From Vibrio jasicida CAIM 1864 = LMG 25398 (GTDB lineage Bacteria; Pseudomonadota; Gammaproteobacteria; Enterobacterales; Vibrionaceae): a stretch of DNA of 64,000 bases. Positions within the stretch are counted from its first letter, which is position 1. Every line of letters starts with the position of its first letter. Location: contig NZ_BAOG01000044.1 in NCBI RefSeq assembly GCF_000400365.1, forward strand, positions 62,001 to 126,000. Reading direction: 5' to 3'. A program made the translations under genes and the position numbers. The notes below the pieces were generated by a model. That model was not told the origin of the DNA. It searched no databases and saw nothing but the letters and a program-made list of their open reading frames with translations. This document shows positions 25,680 through 35,546 of the stretch, one piece after another.

Positions 25680-27001
25680 AGACGTACTGCCCAAAGTTGC
25701 AATGACAAGTTAGCGAAATCACCCGCGACATGAATCGCAATCGCCGCTGTGTTTTTCAGTGCTGACCACTCTTCGCCCGTCTTATCGAGTTCGAAATAGG
25801 TGTAACCCGCATGGTAAGGCAGCGCACGAGGTACAACTGGCATTGGTTTGATCTCGATACCTGGTAACTGCAGGTTAATCAGATCACGAATATTATCGAT
25901 AGAACCGATCTTCGTTTGGCTAACAAACTGGGTATGTAAGATATCCAGTGTAACATCGGCTTTAACGGCAAGAATAAAGGTCGTAGTATCGATGATCTTG
26001 CTGTCTGGGATTGCTGCTGTTCGAATGCCGTAATTCTGATCTTTTAGTGTCAGTGGCATTGCTCGTTGCTCAGACATCACACTTAACGTCATCTTCGCAC
26101 TATCAAGAGCACGTGATAGACAACTGGTTAAGTCACCATGATTGTATTTAGTAAACTCAATTGGTCGACGCGTTGCTGAACAAAGCGTTGAAAGCTCACC
26201 TTCTGCTTGAAGGAGAATTCGATACAAAGATTCTGGGTGGACCCCTTCTGCACTCGCAAAGTGCCAAAATAACGGCTCGTATCGGTTAAGCGCTTGGAGC
26301 AGCATAAAATCAGAAACTGAAGATACGCCTTGCTGGTCGACAACACCTAAACGCTGAACGATAGACTCTGCGCGGTGTTTCAACATAGAAGCAAATTCAG
26401 TCGCGAACTTGTTCAGTACGGTTGAAGCATGAATATCAATACAAGTCGGAATAAAGCTCTCATCTAAGATAACACTGCCATCTGGCTTAACTTCTGAAAT
26501 TTTTAGGATCGGAATCGATGTGTATGCGCTCTTGTCTTCATGGTCATACATCAAACAGAAGTTAAGCTTACCAACTACGATGTTTGCCACGTCTTCTGAA
26601 TCATAACAAGCGTCAACCGCTTCTTGAGATTCCATTGTGTAACGTGCGCCGTCTTTCTTCGTTCCGAACAGTTCAGAACGTTCTGACGGTAATGGACAAC
26701 AGAGATAAACCACTTTGTCGGCAATCGAAGGGTCAACGTCTTTCACTTCTGGCAATTCTGCCAACAGTGGCAAATCAAAAGGCGTTCTGTCTTGCAAAAT
26801 ACCTTCTGCCCGAGTGATGCCAATCTTACCCAGCGCAAGTAACTGCGAGTTAATTTCTAAACGCTTAATGCCCCAATGCAGGGGCGAGGCGTTTGAACTC
26901 AACATACTAGAAAGTTTACTTTGTGAACGATCGAGTTGCTGAAAGTGCTGCGGCTTCATGAACATTCCATCTTGCCAAACAACTGGATTGTATAAAGACA
27001 T
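25676..27001 (-). CDS. tssK: T6SS baseplate protein TssK
   Basis: 441 residues, normal length. N-terminal shoulder domain begins NPVVWQDGMFMKPQHFQQLDR, the family hallmark; helical middle; C-terminal head domain with ELDKTGEEWSAL and FANLSLQLWAV. TssK trimers link the baseplate (TssF/G) to the TssL/M cytoplasmic domains. Lies between tssJ (12-base gap) and tssL (overlap). Confidence 0.96.
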   Translation of the reverse strand: MSLYNPVVWQDGMFMKPQHFQQLDRSQSKLSSMLSSNASPLHWGIKRLEINSQLLALGKIGITRAEGILQDRTPFDLPLLAELPEVKDVDPSIADKVVYLCCPLPSERSELFGTKKDGARYTMESQEAVDACYDSEDVANIVVGKLNFCLMYDHEDKSAYTSIPILKISEVKPDGSVILDESFIPTCIDIHASTVLNKFATEFASMLKHRAESIVQRLGVVDQQGVSSVSDFMLLQALNRYEPLFWHFASAEGVHPESLYRILLQAEGELSTLCSATRRPIEFTKYNHGDLTSCLSRALDSAKMTLSVMSEQRAMPLTLKDQNYGIRTAAIPDSKIIDTTTFILAVKADVTLDILHTQFVSQTKIGSIDNIRDLINLQLPGIEIKPMPVVPRALPYHAGYTYFELDKTGEEWSALKNTAAIAIHVAGDFANLSLQLWAVRL

Positions 27002-27012
27002 GCTTTTATTCC

Positions 27013-27513
27013 TTAAAAGTAAACTTGTTCAATGCCGCGAGTATTATCAGAAATCAACTCACTGCCTTCTAACTTGAGCTTCAGGTAGTACTCGCTCTTC
27101 TCTTCAATGACTTCCACTTTTCGCCATGACGATCCATCAATATCACGGAAAGCGACCGAGAAGCCGACAGCGCGTGTAGCTGGATCAAGCGTTAACATCT
27201 CATGGATTTTGTCGCCTGGCTGGATTTGGTACTCGTAACGCTTAATGTATTCGTCACCCAATGACGCTTTATCGTTCTCAAACAATGCAAAAAAGTCTAG
27301 GCTACGGAAAAGTACTGGCGAGCTTAGCTCATGAACGCGAAGGATAACTGGCGATGATTGGCCTCCCTCTCGTACGTTTAAAACCGACGACGCCTCTATC
27401 ACTAACTCAATAGAAGAAGTTTCTGGCGTGATGCCTGTTGATTCTTTTAACTGATCCCACATGGAACATCCGGATAGCAATGCAAATCCGAGTAATACAG
27501 CGATACTACGCAT
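27013..27513 (-). CDS. tssJ: T6SS outer-membrane lipoprotein TssJ
   Basis: 166 residues. Lipoprotein signal with lipobox LLSGC (Cys16), then a transthyretin-like beta-sandwich: VIEASSVLNVREGGQSSPVILRV in two parts, FFALFENDKASLG loop and GFSVAFRDIDGSSWRKV. It anchors TssM to the outer membrane. The start overlaps the stop of the FHA gene by eight bases. Confidence 0.95.
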   Translation of the reverse strand: MRSIAVLLGFALLSGCSMWDQLKESTGITPETSSIELVIEASSVLNVREGGQSSPVILRVHELSSPVLFRSLDFFALFENDKASLGDEYIKRYEYQIQPGDKIHEMLTLDPATRAVGFSVAFRDIDGSSWRKVEVIEEKSEYYLKLKLEGSELISDNTRGIEQVYF

Positions 27514-29023
27514 GGCTTCCCTTAATCGCTTTGTTGTAGTTCTTTTTAATAAGACCTTTCAACGATGTTTCGTTGAACTGACGACGGTTCTTCGCGTAAA
27601 ACTCCAAATACTCGCCCCAGAGCTTAGATTTAGTTGCAAACATCGATTTGCTTGCTACATCATTTGCAAACGTGACAGGGTCATTCGTTTCTGATTGTTC
27701 AATCAACAACTCATTGAGCGCTTTATTAAAAATAATTTGATGATCATTAAGTTCATCAAGCATCTGTTCGACTAGTTCGTTTGGCGCGAGTAAATTCTGG
27801 CTATTTAACGTCAACATGAGCTCGGCAAGATTCGACTCTGCTTGGCTAAGCCCTTCCTCTTCTTTCAAAGATTCCACTTCGTGAAGGTCTTTTTGCAAGT
27901 TATCGATACACAAGCGTAAGCACGTACCCATTTGCTTAAACAACAAGGCTTCATTACTTATCAAGTCGGGGTTGGTGATACCTAACCCTTCGTAGAATGC
28001 TTGGCTAATATCATTATGAGTTTCACTTCCAGCCTCATCGAAAGACGTATTCGATACAAAGCCGACTTTTGTTTCTGACGCTGGTTGCTGAGTTTTATCC
28101 GTGATTTGTGAAGAAGGGATAAACGCTTGCGTCACCTCTTCCCATTTTTGTCCAACCGGTTCGCTTTTAGGCGCACTCTGTTGATAGGAAGCATCACCGT
28201 TCACCTGATGACTTGGCGAACGGTCACTCATCAATGACTCTTCAGCATTAGACGAAGTCTCTTTACGGTAAAAATCGTCTGGAACTCGCTGCGTGTTTGC
28301 TTGGGGCTGTGAATCACTCTTGGTTTGAACAGGCGTTGATTCGTTACTTTTGGTGTCTGCACCTAACCAATCTTCGGGGATCAGGTTAGGCAAATCCAAT
28401 TCGGAATGAATACTGAAACTGTCGTCTACGATTTGACGCGTGTTTTCGATAGAACTAGGTTGTGGTTCCTGATCTTTTTCTTCGTTTCTGATTAAGTGGT
28501 CATCATCGCGTTGCATGGAAAACTTGAGGTGTGCAATAGGGTCGTGGCTATCAACATCGTCTTGTTTTGTTTCCATGAACAAGTCTTCTAATGCGCCTAC
28601 TTTTTCTTCCTCTTCGACTACCGCCTCTCCTAAGTTGACAAGCGGGTCGTTAGAAACACGCTCAGGAGCAATATCGGCAGCAATGTCTTGTGAAGCAGTA
28701 ACGTGCTCTAGCGACACGCCAATTTCGTATTGACCCAGAGAAACAATGTCACCGTCGACAATCGATACTGGCTGGTTTTTCAGTATCTTGTTGCCATTGA
28801 CCATGGTGCCATTTGTACTGACATCGCTGATGTAATACGTATCACCGTAAACACTGATCAGACAGTGCGTTCCTGAAATAAAGCGATTGTGATCCGCCAA
28901 AGGCAAAGTACAACTGGATGCTCGCCCTACTGAGCCGCCACCTTCCGGCATTTCAATATGCTTCGCACCCGTGTATTCCTCTGGGCATTTCGAAATGAAT
29001 AGGACTAGCTGATGTAAGCGCAT
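27506..29023 (-). CDS. tagH: T6SS FHA-domain protein (TagH/Fha-like)
   Basis: 505 residues. N-terminal forkhead-associated domain (about 28-100) with GRASSCTLPL, the HC after SGT, and DVSTNGTMVNG, the phosphothreonine-binding face. A long acidic, Ser/Gln-rich disordered middle (about 125-330) is followed by a helical C-terminal domain of about 150 residues typical of TagH-type T6SS FHA proteins. In T6SS systems with a PpkA kinase the FHA protein is the phosphorylated switch; a PpkA-like kinase is encoded at 42.4-44.4 kb. First T6SS structural gene after the barrel gene. Confidence 0.93.
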   Translation of the reverse strand: MRLHQLVLFISKCPEEYTGAKHIEMPEGGGSVGRASSCTLPLADHNRFISGTHCLISVYGDTYYISDVSTNGTMVNGNKILKNQPVSIVDGDIVSLGQYEIGVSLEHVTASQDIAADIAPERVSNDPLVNLGEAVVEEEEKVGALEDLFMETKQDDVDSHDPIAHLKFSMQRDDDHLIRNEEKDQEPQPSSIENTRQIVDDSFSIHSELDLPNLIPEDWLGADTKSNESTPVQTKSDSQPQANTQRVPDDFYRKETSSNAEESLMSDRSPSHQVNGDASYQQSAPKSEPVGQKWEEVTQAFIPSSQITDKTQQPASETKVGFVSNTSFDEAGSETHNDISQAFYEGLGITNPDLISNEALLFKQMGTCLRLCIDNLQKDLHEVESLKEEEGLSQAESNLAELMLTLNSQNLLAPNELVEQMLDELNDHQIIFNKALNELLIEQSETNDPVTFANDVASKSMFATKSKLWGEYLEFYAKNRRQFNETSLKGLIKKNYNKAIKGSHA

Positions 29024-29032
29024 TGCTAAACC

Positions 29033-29632
29033 TTAAAATAGCAGTGAAACAGAGAGTTCAACGCCACCCAATCCATCATTTACAACAGGAAGAATGTAGG
29101 AAGCTTGCGGAATGATTTGAATGTGGGCGTCAGGGTTGCTACCAAGTTTGATTGCGGTACCTAACGTAACGACAGCGCCAAGTTCAAATTGGTCAATGTC
29201 TTCGATGGCTTCATAACGGAAACCATCCTGATCGACTTTCCAACGATTTGAATACTGGGAATACCCTAAAGACAGGCCGGCACCAATATAAGGGGTAAAA
29301 ATACTCCAAGAGCTCAATGCATATTGAGGCACAACGCGAAACTCATAGTTTGTGACCTCTTCGTAGACGCCATTTGCCGGAGCATCAATGTCTTCTGCGA
29401 GATAATTAAAGCCCAACCACCAACGCCAACGGTTGTTGTTTTCATCGATTGGGCGCGTATGCACCAAGCCATAACGTAAAGCCTCTTGATCGCCGCTAGA
29501 ACCTTCGTCGTAGTCGTGGCTTTCCACCATAAGCATGTTTACTGAACCGCCATATCGTTCCCCTTTCGCTATTGCAAAAGTAGAAAACAGACACATGGCT
29601 GAAATCAGCCCCACTTGACTTGGTTTTAGCAT
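29033..29632 (-). CDS. Small outer-membrane beta-barrel protein in the T6SS cluster
   Basis: 199 residues with a signal peptide (LISAMCLFSTFAIA, then KGERYGG), alternating hydrophobic strands, YIGAGLSLGYSQYSN and a C-terminal strand ending in Phe (VELSVSLLF), the pattern of an eight-stranded OmpA/OmpW/opacity-like barrel. It is the first gene of the minus-strand barrel-FHA-tssJKL-effector operon, 10 bases before the FHA gene. Not a T6SS core component; its role in secretion is unknown. Confidence 0.8.
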   Translation of the reverse strand: MLKPSQVGLISAMCLFSTFAIAKGERYGGSVNMLMVESHDYDEGSSGDQEALRYGLVHTRPIDENNNRWRWWLGFNYLAEDIDAPANGVYEEVTNYEFRVVPQYALSSWSIFTPYIGAGLSLGYSQYSNRWKVDQDGFRYEAIEDIDQFELGAVVTLGTAIKLGSNPDAHIQIIPQASYILPVVNDGLGGVELSVSLLF

Positions 29633-30271
29633 TTCGTCCCTCTAGGTAAGCCTTGTAATAATACTTAGAGGCGAAAGATATCAACTCTCTTTTCTTTTTC
29701 AATAAGGTAAAAAATAGCGCCATCAAATAAGGTAAAAAGCCTATTAATTAGAACACAATGACTACCAATAATTGCAAAGTGCTAGACGGCTAAATTTACT
29801 TATAAACATTTAAAATTAAAAATACAGACCAAATATTAAACACCGAAAAGCGAGGCTAGAATTGTTAATAAAATGATAACCAGCACAAAACATTCTTTCA
29901 CCAAATCATAAGCAAACCCTATTAAAGTCACCTCTAATAAAGGTAATTTTAAATTAGATAATGTCATATTGATTCCGATTCTTACTCAATCCAATCAGAA
30001 AAAAATATGGGTCATGCTTAAAATATTCCCCAATAAAGGTTACTATTGCGACGCACATCACTGTTGCTAATACGTTACAACTCAGCACAACCAACAAAAT
30101 ATGTGAACGAAGATCACACATAGTTAATTTATCCGTTTTTAAATATTATTTATTATTCTATTTCTCACTTTTGCCTATAAAATCCCAGCAAAAAATAGAT
30201 CATAGCACTACTTTTATACTTTTAATTGTAGAAGGCTAAATTTCTTATACATTCAGTTGGAATTAGACATT
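29633..30271. other. Long AT-rich divergent promoter region inside the T6SS cluster
   Basis: 639 bases with no credible gene, markedly AT-rich, between the minus-strand barrel operon and the plus-strand VasL-like/tssM operon. It must contain both promoters. The composition is what H-NS prefers; H-NS silencing of Vibrio T6SS loci is known, its action here is inference. I did not find a clear sigma-54 site in it. Confidence 0.6.
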
Positions 30272-31576
30272 ATGTTTTTCAGCGACTTCACCAGAAGGCC
30301 GATCGATGAAAGTAATCCCAGCGGCTCAAACCCTAATGGCTTAGATGATTTTGACGAAATAAAGCGTCAAATTAATAACCTAAATAAGGTCACTGGACGT
30401 GTTTCATGGAAGACGGTTCAAACGCTATCAAAGAAGATTTTAAGTACACAAGGAAAAGACTTTCGCTGTAGTTGCTACTTTACTGTCGCAGCAACGCATA
30501 ATGAGGGTCTAAAAGGGCTTGTTGAAGGGTTAAACTCTTTACTCGATTTGTGTGTGGTGTATTGGTATACCGCTTATCCAGAGCATTCGAAAGCTAACGC
30601 TCGCATGGGCGCTATCGAATGGATGGTTGAAAACACCGAAAGACGCATCAACAAACATAAAGTAAGGCAAGAAGAGTTACCTCTAATTGAGGCTGCTCAT
30701 CAGCTTTGTTTAAGGATTGAAGAAGAGCTTCGCCTTCACTATGGCATTAAAGCGCCTTCGTTTGGTCGTATTCGTCGTATTTTGAATCAATGGATTGAAG
30801 AGCTTAAAGAACAAAAAGCAAAAGAAACCAAAACGATAGAAGCAAAACAGGCGAAACCCGACAGTACAGGCATAAAGGTTGAAATCGCACCACCAGCAAA
30901 ACCATCAGTAACCAAAACTCAATCCCAAAAGGGCGAAGAAAAAGACGTTGAGAGCTCTAAGTCAAGCAAGGTGATGGTTTACTCGATAATCGCTTTAATG
31001 GTGACGGCTTTTGCGTCGCACTTCATTTACAAGCAGCACCAGTACCAAACACTTAAAGGCCAGATTGAACATGCCTCTTTGAGCGAACTCACCACCTTGG
31101 TTGATTCACTAAGCGTTAAAAACAAGGAATATCTTACTTCTTTAAGGTCAACGACGGTCGATCGTCTCGACGTTCTAATGACAGATTGGACGATTGATCC
31201 AGTCAAAGTTAGTAAGGTAAATACGATAGATAAGCTCACCAGTGAGTTAACGATACTTTATCCAGATTCGTCATCTGCACAGCAACTTCGAGAGAATTTT
31301 TTAGAGCAACGTTCTCGTTTCGAGGCTGAATTCGATGTCATATACAAACGGTTTGCCTATGCTAGGACCGTATTTGCCAATGTCGCAAAGCAGAACTCAG
31401 ATAAAGATTCAAAGAAAGCGTATGAGTACAGTAATTCACTTTTTCCGCTTCTTGGTCGAATTGAATACGCAGAAAAGAACACCCAGCAAAAGGAAATTGA
31501 TCGCTCACTCCTTTTACTGAACACCTACCTATATAAGATAAACCAGTTACAAACTGCGGAAACCGACAACAAATAA
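30272..31576 (+). CDS. VasL-like T6SS protein with ImpA-type N-terminal domain and membrane anchor
   Basis: About 434 residues. N-terminal ImpA-like region (about 1-190, IDESNPSGSNPNGLDDFDEI and MGAIEWMVENTERRIN), then a Lys/Glu-rich linker, one membrane segment (about 233-253, VMVYSIIALMVTAFASHFIY) and a C-terminal helical domain. The TssA-like N terminus plus membrane anchor is the organisation of VasL/TagA-type proteins, which in other systems hold the distal end of the extended sheath at the opposite membrane. I chose the ATG at 30272 over a TTG at 30257. First gene of the plus-strand operon with tssM. Confidence 0.85.
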   Translation: MFFSDFTRRPIDESNPSGSNPNGLDDFDEIKRQINNLNKVTGRVSWKTVQTLSKKILSTQGKDFRCSCYFTVAATHNEGLKGLVEGLNSLLDLCVVYWYTAYPEHSKANARMGAIEWMVENTERRINKHKVRQEELPLIEAAHQLCLRIEEELRLHYGIKAPSFGRIRRILNQWIEELKEQKAKETKTIEAKQAKPDSTGIKVEIAPPAKPSVTKTQSQKGEEKDVESSKSSKVMVYSIIALMVTAFASHFIYKQHQYQTLKGQIEHASLSELTTLVDSLSVKNKEYLTSLRSTTVDRLDVLMTDWTIDPVKVSKVNTIDKLTSELTILYPDSSSAQQLRENFLEQRSRFEAEFDVIYKRFAYARTVFANVAKQNSDKDSKKAYEYSNSLFPLLGRIEYAEKNTQQKEIDRSLLLLNTYLYKINQLQTAETDNK

Positions 31577-31604
31577 CAATACAAGTAAAAGAAGTTATAG
31601 GCTT

Positions 31605-34600
31605 ATGTTCAAACAAAAAATACTCAGAAACCCGATCGTGGTTTCGACCTTTGTGGCACTGTTATTTGCCGCAATACTGGCTGGGGTGTATTTATTCTGG
31701 CTTGAAGACGCAGACAAACTTTATCTCTGGGTTGGTCTTGGTGTTATTGCCACTTTCTACCTTATTTTTCAATTCACTTTGTGGTTTAAGAAAAAGAATA
31801 ACGCTAAGGCTCAGCGCCTAGAAACAGAGGAAGAAGCGCTTTCCATGGTGATTCGCCCTCTCCTTTCTCACGCGGGTAAAAAACCAATCTATCTAATGAT
31901 TGGTAATAAAGGGTCTGGACGACGTCAATTTTTGTTTAATTCCAGTGCAATTAAACCAATGGACAGAACACGCACGGCCAAAAATGACTTCTTCGAATGG
32001 TATGAGTCTGACGGTGCGGTGTACATCAAACCTGATCAACGTTTAGTTTTCCAAGAAGTGTCGAGTAGCGACGCTTCACTGTGGAATACGTTCACTAACG
32101 AAGTGATTCGTCATCGTCCTAGAAAGCCTTTTGCTGGTTGTCTGTTCTTTATCGACTTTGAGTTCCTGATTGTTTCAGAGCCAGAGCAAAAAGATTACAC
32201 CATGACAGCATTACTCCAACGTATGACATCAATCAGTGAGAAAACATCCTCTGCACTGCCTGTGTATTTGATGATGTCTAAACTGGATAAACTGGATGGC
32301 TTTAAAGAGTACGTTCATTTCAGTTCACTGAAAACGCGTGTTGAGTTCCTTTCTATACCGTTGAAAGAAGCAAAAGGTGTGATCACTGAGTACTACAAAG
32401 ACGGTTACCGTAACCTTGTTAAAGTGCTGGAAAGTAACGCTCTTGATTCTTCGGCAAACTCAACTGAGATCGACGAAAAACAGGCAATCCTTTCTTTTCC
32501 TAAACAGTTTGAACTGGCTCAGTCTGAGGTTAGCTACATCTTAGAGCGCCTCTGTGAATCGAACAGTGGTGTTTACTCGTTAGACATCCGTGAAATCTTT
32601 TTCTGCTCAAGCTTACAAGGCGGTCGTAAATACAATCTGCTGGCGAAGAGTTGCAGCAACTACTTCAACTTACCGATCATTGCCTCTGAGCATACTCAGC
32701 TAACAGAAACTCCTTACTTCTCAAGGTTCCTGATTGATTCTCAGATCCTTCCTGAGAGCGATTTTGCGGGTGAGAACAAAACCTACCTACGTTTGATTCA
32801 ACGACAAAGTCATCTTGCGATGTTTGTGTCTGTTGTCATTCTTGCTGGCGGTGGCTATTTCTTCGTTAAAACACTCGACAGTAACTTACGAGTGATTAAC
32901 CAGTTGCTTGGTATCGATGACACCGCGCAAGCAGAGCAAGAAGCAAGTTTTAATCAACTGTTAGTCAATGCGACTCGTGCGATTCAGCCGTCTTACAGTG
33001 CTTGGTTAGAAGGCTCAAAAGAGCTAGATAACGAAGTTCTACCACTGAACATCAGCCGTTTAGATAAAAGCACCAAGATTGCTTACGAGGCACTACTAAA
33101 AGAAGTGGCTCAACAACTGATGCCCGTTGTAGAAAAAGGTTACCGCCTACAACTAACTCATAACCAAAATGACTTTAGCCGCTCACTGCCTTTGCTAAAA
33201 GGCTACTTGATGCTAAATGACCCGTCTAAACGCGACATTCAATTCTTGCGTCATCAAACATTGGCCATGATGAATGAGCTAAGCAGTCAACCTGATGTAG
33301 TAAACCAGGCGATGCGCTATCTAGATGCCTACTTCCGTACTCAGTTTGCTCCTGTCGACATCAGCATGGACATCGTTCGCGCAACTCGACGCTCTTTACT
33401 TGCAAACTCAAACGTAGACTTGGTTTACGCTGGCATTTTGAATCAAGCGGATGCTATCGACCTCGGTACGCTTGATCTTCAACGAGCGGTAGGCTTTGAG
33501 TTTAACAATGTGTTCAACGAGCCATTAGCCGACAACCGTCTTATCATCGACAAAATCTACACGTCTACTGGTTTTAGCACCTTCTACCGTCCGCGTGTGG
33601 ATCTAATGTCGCAGCAAGTCATCACTGACAACTGGGTACTTGGCCTTTCAAACCATGTTATCCCAACGAAGACAGAGCAAGATGATTTCAAGACGCAAGT
33701 ACGTAAGAAATACACAGACGATTACATCAACTACTGGCGAAATGCACTGAGTGAGCTCAAGGTTCAGCATTACAACAACGTTGGGGATCTAACAAACGCG
33801 ATTGACCTTATTTCAGGCCCTTCATCACCGATGACAACCGTGTTGAAACAAGTGTATGCCAATACACAGTTCTCACCAGTTGGAGAGAAAAACGCACTGA
33901 TTTCACAAGTTAACCCTAAGTTGTTAGAAGTTGCTGATTCTGCTTCGGAAGCGGTTGAAGAAGCAGTGAAACCAGATTACTTGCTTATGAAGCGTGTAGA
34001 ACAAGCGTTCCACTTACTCAACCAATTGCAAGTCAGTGAAACACCGAACTCCCCTACTCCATGGGATGAGACCATTGCCGCATTGAGCCGCGTTCGTACT
34101 TACATGAAAGACATTGCTGACGCGCCAGACCCACAAATGGCCGCACTAGCAGCGGCTCAACACCGCATGAACAGCACAGAAGCCGATCCGCTTATCAAAC
34201 TTAAGCAGATTGCTCAAAAATCACCAGAGCCTGTACGCAGTTGGTTGTTGGATGTTGTCCAACAAAGTTGGTCAGTGATGATTGCAGAATCTTCAAAAGG
34301 CATTCAAACCCAATGGTATAGCGAGATTTACACCAAGTTTAAGGAGCTAGGGCTTGGTAAATATCCATTTGATCTTACCGCAACAGAAGAAATTTCAATC
34401 GAAGATTTCGAATTGCTGTTTGCATCAGGTGGTTTGTTAGACACCTTTATTCAGAAAAACTTTGCGCCGTTTTACGACACAAACTTATGGACACCAAAGC
34501 AAGTAGATGGCGAAACCATGCCACTGTCACCTGCCCTGCTGGTGCAATTGCGTAATTACAATGTGATCCGAGATACATTGATTAATAAGAGCACAAACCG

Positions 34601-34994
34601 AGTTTATATTCCGTTTAGCGCCAAAGTATTAGACCTTGATTCTAGTGCGATCAGAGCCAGCTTGAAAATCGCTGACACTGACATTAACTACTATCACGGT
34701 CCGAGCCGAATTCGTGAGATGGAGTGGCCACCGCAGAATGGTGACTTCAATATTAGTATCACGATACAAGATGTAACCGACGAGGGTAAGCAGCACGTTC
34801 TAAATAAGAGTGGTCAGTGGGCGATATACAGATTGCTAGGTGATTCGACCCTGACAAACACTCATAACGGTAGCTTCGTCAGTGACATAAAAGTGTCAGG
34901 AAGGGATTTGAGCCTACGTATCACCCCATTGACACAGAAAAACCCATTCACTCTGGCTGAGCTGTATAACTTTACACTTCCAGAGTCGATTTAA
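31605..34994 (+). CDS. tssM: T6SS inner-membrane protein TssM (IcmF)
   Basis: 1129 residues. Two N-terminal membrane segments (about 12-32 and 42-62), a cytoplasmic NTPase-like domain, a third membrane segment (about 405-423, SHLAMFVSVVILAGGGYFFV) and a long periplasmic domain ending in the beta-rich TssJ-binding region. The P-loop position reads GNKGSGRRQ (about residue 100): the usual Lys-Ser/Thr is Arg-Arg, so nucleotide binding may be lost, as in some other TssM proteins. Core of the TssJLM complex. 28 bases after the VasL-like gene. Confidence 0.96.
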   Translation: MFKQKILRNPIVVSTFVALLFAAILAGVYLFWLEDADKLYLWVGLGVIATFYLIFQFTLWFKKKNNAKAQRLETEEEALSMVIRPLLSHAGKKPIYLMIGNKGSGRRQFLFNSSAIKPMDRTRTAKNDFFEWYESDGAVYIKPDQRLVFQEVSSSDASLWNTFTNEVIRHRPRKPFAGCLFFIDFEFLIVSEPEQKDYTMTALLQRMTSISEKTSSALPVYLMMSKLDKLDGFKEYVHFSSLKTRVEFLSIPLKEAKGVITEYYKDGYRNLVKVLESNALDSSANSTEIDEKQAILSFPKQFELAQSEVSYILERLCESNSGVYSLDIREIFFCSSLQGGRKYNLLAKSCSNYFNLPIIASEHTQLTETPYFSRFLIDSQILPESDFAGENKTYLRLIQRQSHLAMFVSVVILAGGGYFFVKTLDSNLRVINQLLGIDDTAQAEQEASFNQLLVNATRAIQPSYSAWLEGSKELDNEVLPLNISRLDKSTKIAYEALLKEVAQQLMPVVEKGYRLQLTHNQNDFSRSLPLLKGYLMLNDPSKRDIQFLRHQTLAMMNELSSQPDVVNQAMRYLDAYFRTQFAPVDISMDIVRATRRSLLANSNVDLVYAGILNQADAIDLGTLDLQRAVGFEFNNVFNEPLADNRLIIDKIYTSTGFSTFYRPRVDLMSQQVITDNWVLGLSNHVIPTKTEQDDFKTQVRKKYTDDYINYWRNALSELKVQHYNNVGDLTNAIDLISGPSSPMTTVLKQVYANTQFSPVGEKNALISQVNPKLLEVADSASEAVEEAVKPDYLLMKRVEQAFHLLNQLQVSETPNSPTPWDETIAALSRVRTYMKDIADAPDPQMAALAAAQHRMNSTEADPLIKLKQIAQKSPEPVRSWLLDVVQQSWSVMIAESSKGIQTQWYSEIYTKFKELGLGKYPFDLTATEEISIEDFELLFASGGLLDTFIQKNFAPFYDTNLWTPKQVDGETMPLSPALLVQLRNYNVIRDTLINKSTNRVYIPFSAKVLDLDSSAIRASLKIADTDINYYHGPSRIREMEWPPQNGDFNISITIQDVTDEGKQHVLNKSGQWAIYRLLGDSTLTNTHNGSFVSDIKVSGRDLSLRITPLTQKNPFTLAELYNFTLPESI

Positions 34995-35026
34995 TAACAA
35001 TATAAAAACCAGAATAGGCAGAACAC

Positions 35027-35479
35027 ATGATTTCTAACATGACTTTACAAGGCTTAGATAAGTTGGATCGCAAAATCCTTTCCAGTCTGTTATCAAACGG
35101 ACGCGAATCAATTGCGAACCTATCTAGAAACATCGGTTTGTCACGTACTGCTGTTGCAGAAAGAATTAACAGGTTAGAAAAGACGGGGATCATCAAGGGC
35201 TATACCGCTCAGATCCGAGTAGAGAACGAAGGTCGAAAGGCGGCAAGTTACCTGCTCATCTCTTGCGAAAAAGGCAAAAAAAATGAAGTAACAAGTGCCT
35301 TAAAAGAGATTCCTGAAGTTCGTTTAACCAGTGTTGTTGGTGGTAGCTTCGACATTATTGCTCTTATTGAAGCGCCAGACCTTCAATCAATCCACCACTT
35401 GTGTAACGAGATTGAATCATTCAGTGGGATTCAAAAACTTGATACAACGGTGGTTCTGCACCAGCCAATCAGTCGCTAG
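35027..35479 (+). CDS. Lrp/AsnC-family transcriptional regulator within the T6SS cluster
   Basis: 150 residues. N-terminal helix-turn-helix (LDRKILSSLLSNGRESIANL and LSRTAVAERINRLEKTGII) and C-terminal RAM/Lrp ligand-binding domain (SYLLISCEKGKK, VVGGSFDIIALIEA). It follows tssM by 32 bases and is probably cotranscribed with it. A regulator at this place is also known in V. parahaemolyticus T6SS1 (VP1407, from memory of the cluster layout), where it influences the system; here it likely tunes T6SS genes in response to an amino acid. Convergent with tssG across a shared terminator. Confidence 0.93.
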   Translation: MISNMTLQGLDKLDRKILSSLLSNGRESIANLSRNIGLSRTAVAERINRLEKTGIIKGYTAQIRVENEGRKAASYLLISCEKGKKNEVTSALKEIPEVRLTSVVGGSFDIIALIEAPDLQSIHHLCNEIESFSGIQKLDTTVVLHQPISR

Positions 35480-35515
35480 GCTGAGTTATTTGCTTAATAA
35501 GTAAAATAGCTCTCA

Positions 35516-35546
35516 AACGAAAAAGCCGCTCAATTGAGCGGCTTTC
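35516..35546. terminator. Bidirectional terminator between the Lrp gene and tssG
   Basis: Near-perfect palindrome AAAGCCGCTCA-ATT-GAGCGGCTTT with an A run on its left (T5 for the minus strand) and TTTCTT on its right. It ends both the plus-strand tssM-lrp unit and the long minus-strand T6SS operon. Confidence 0.9.
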
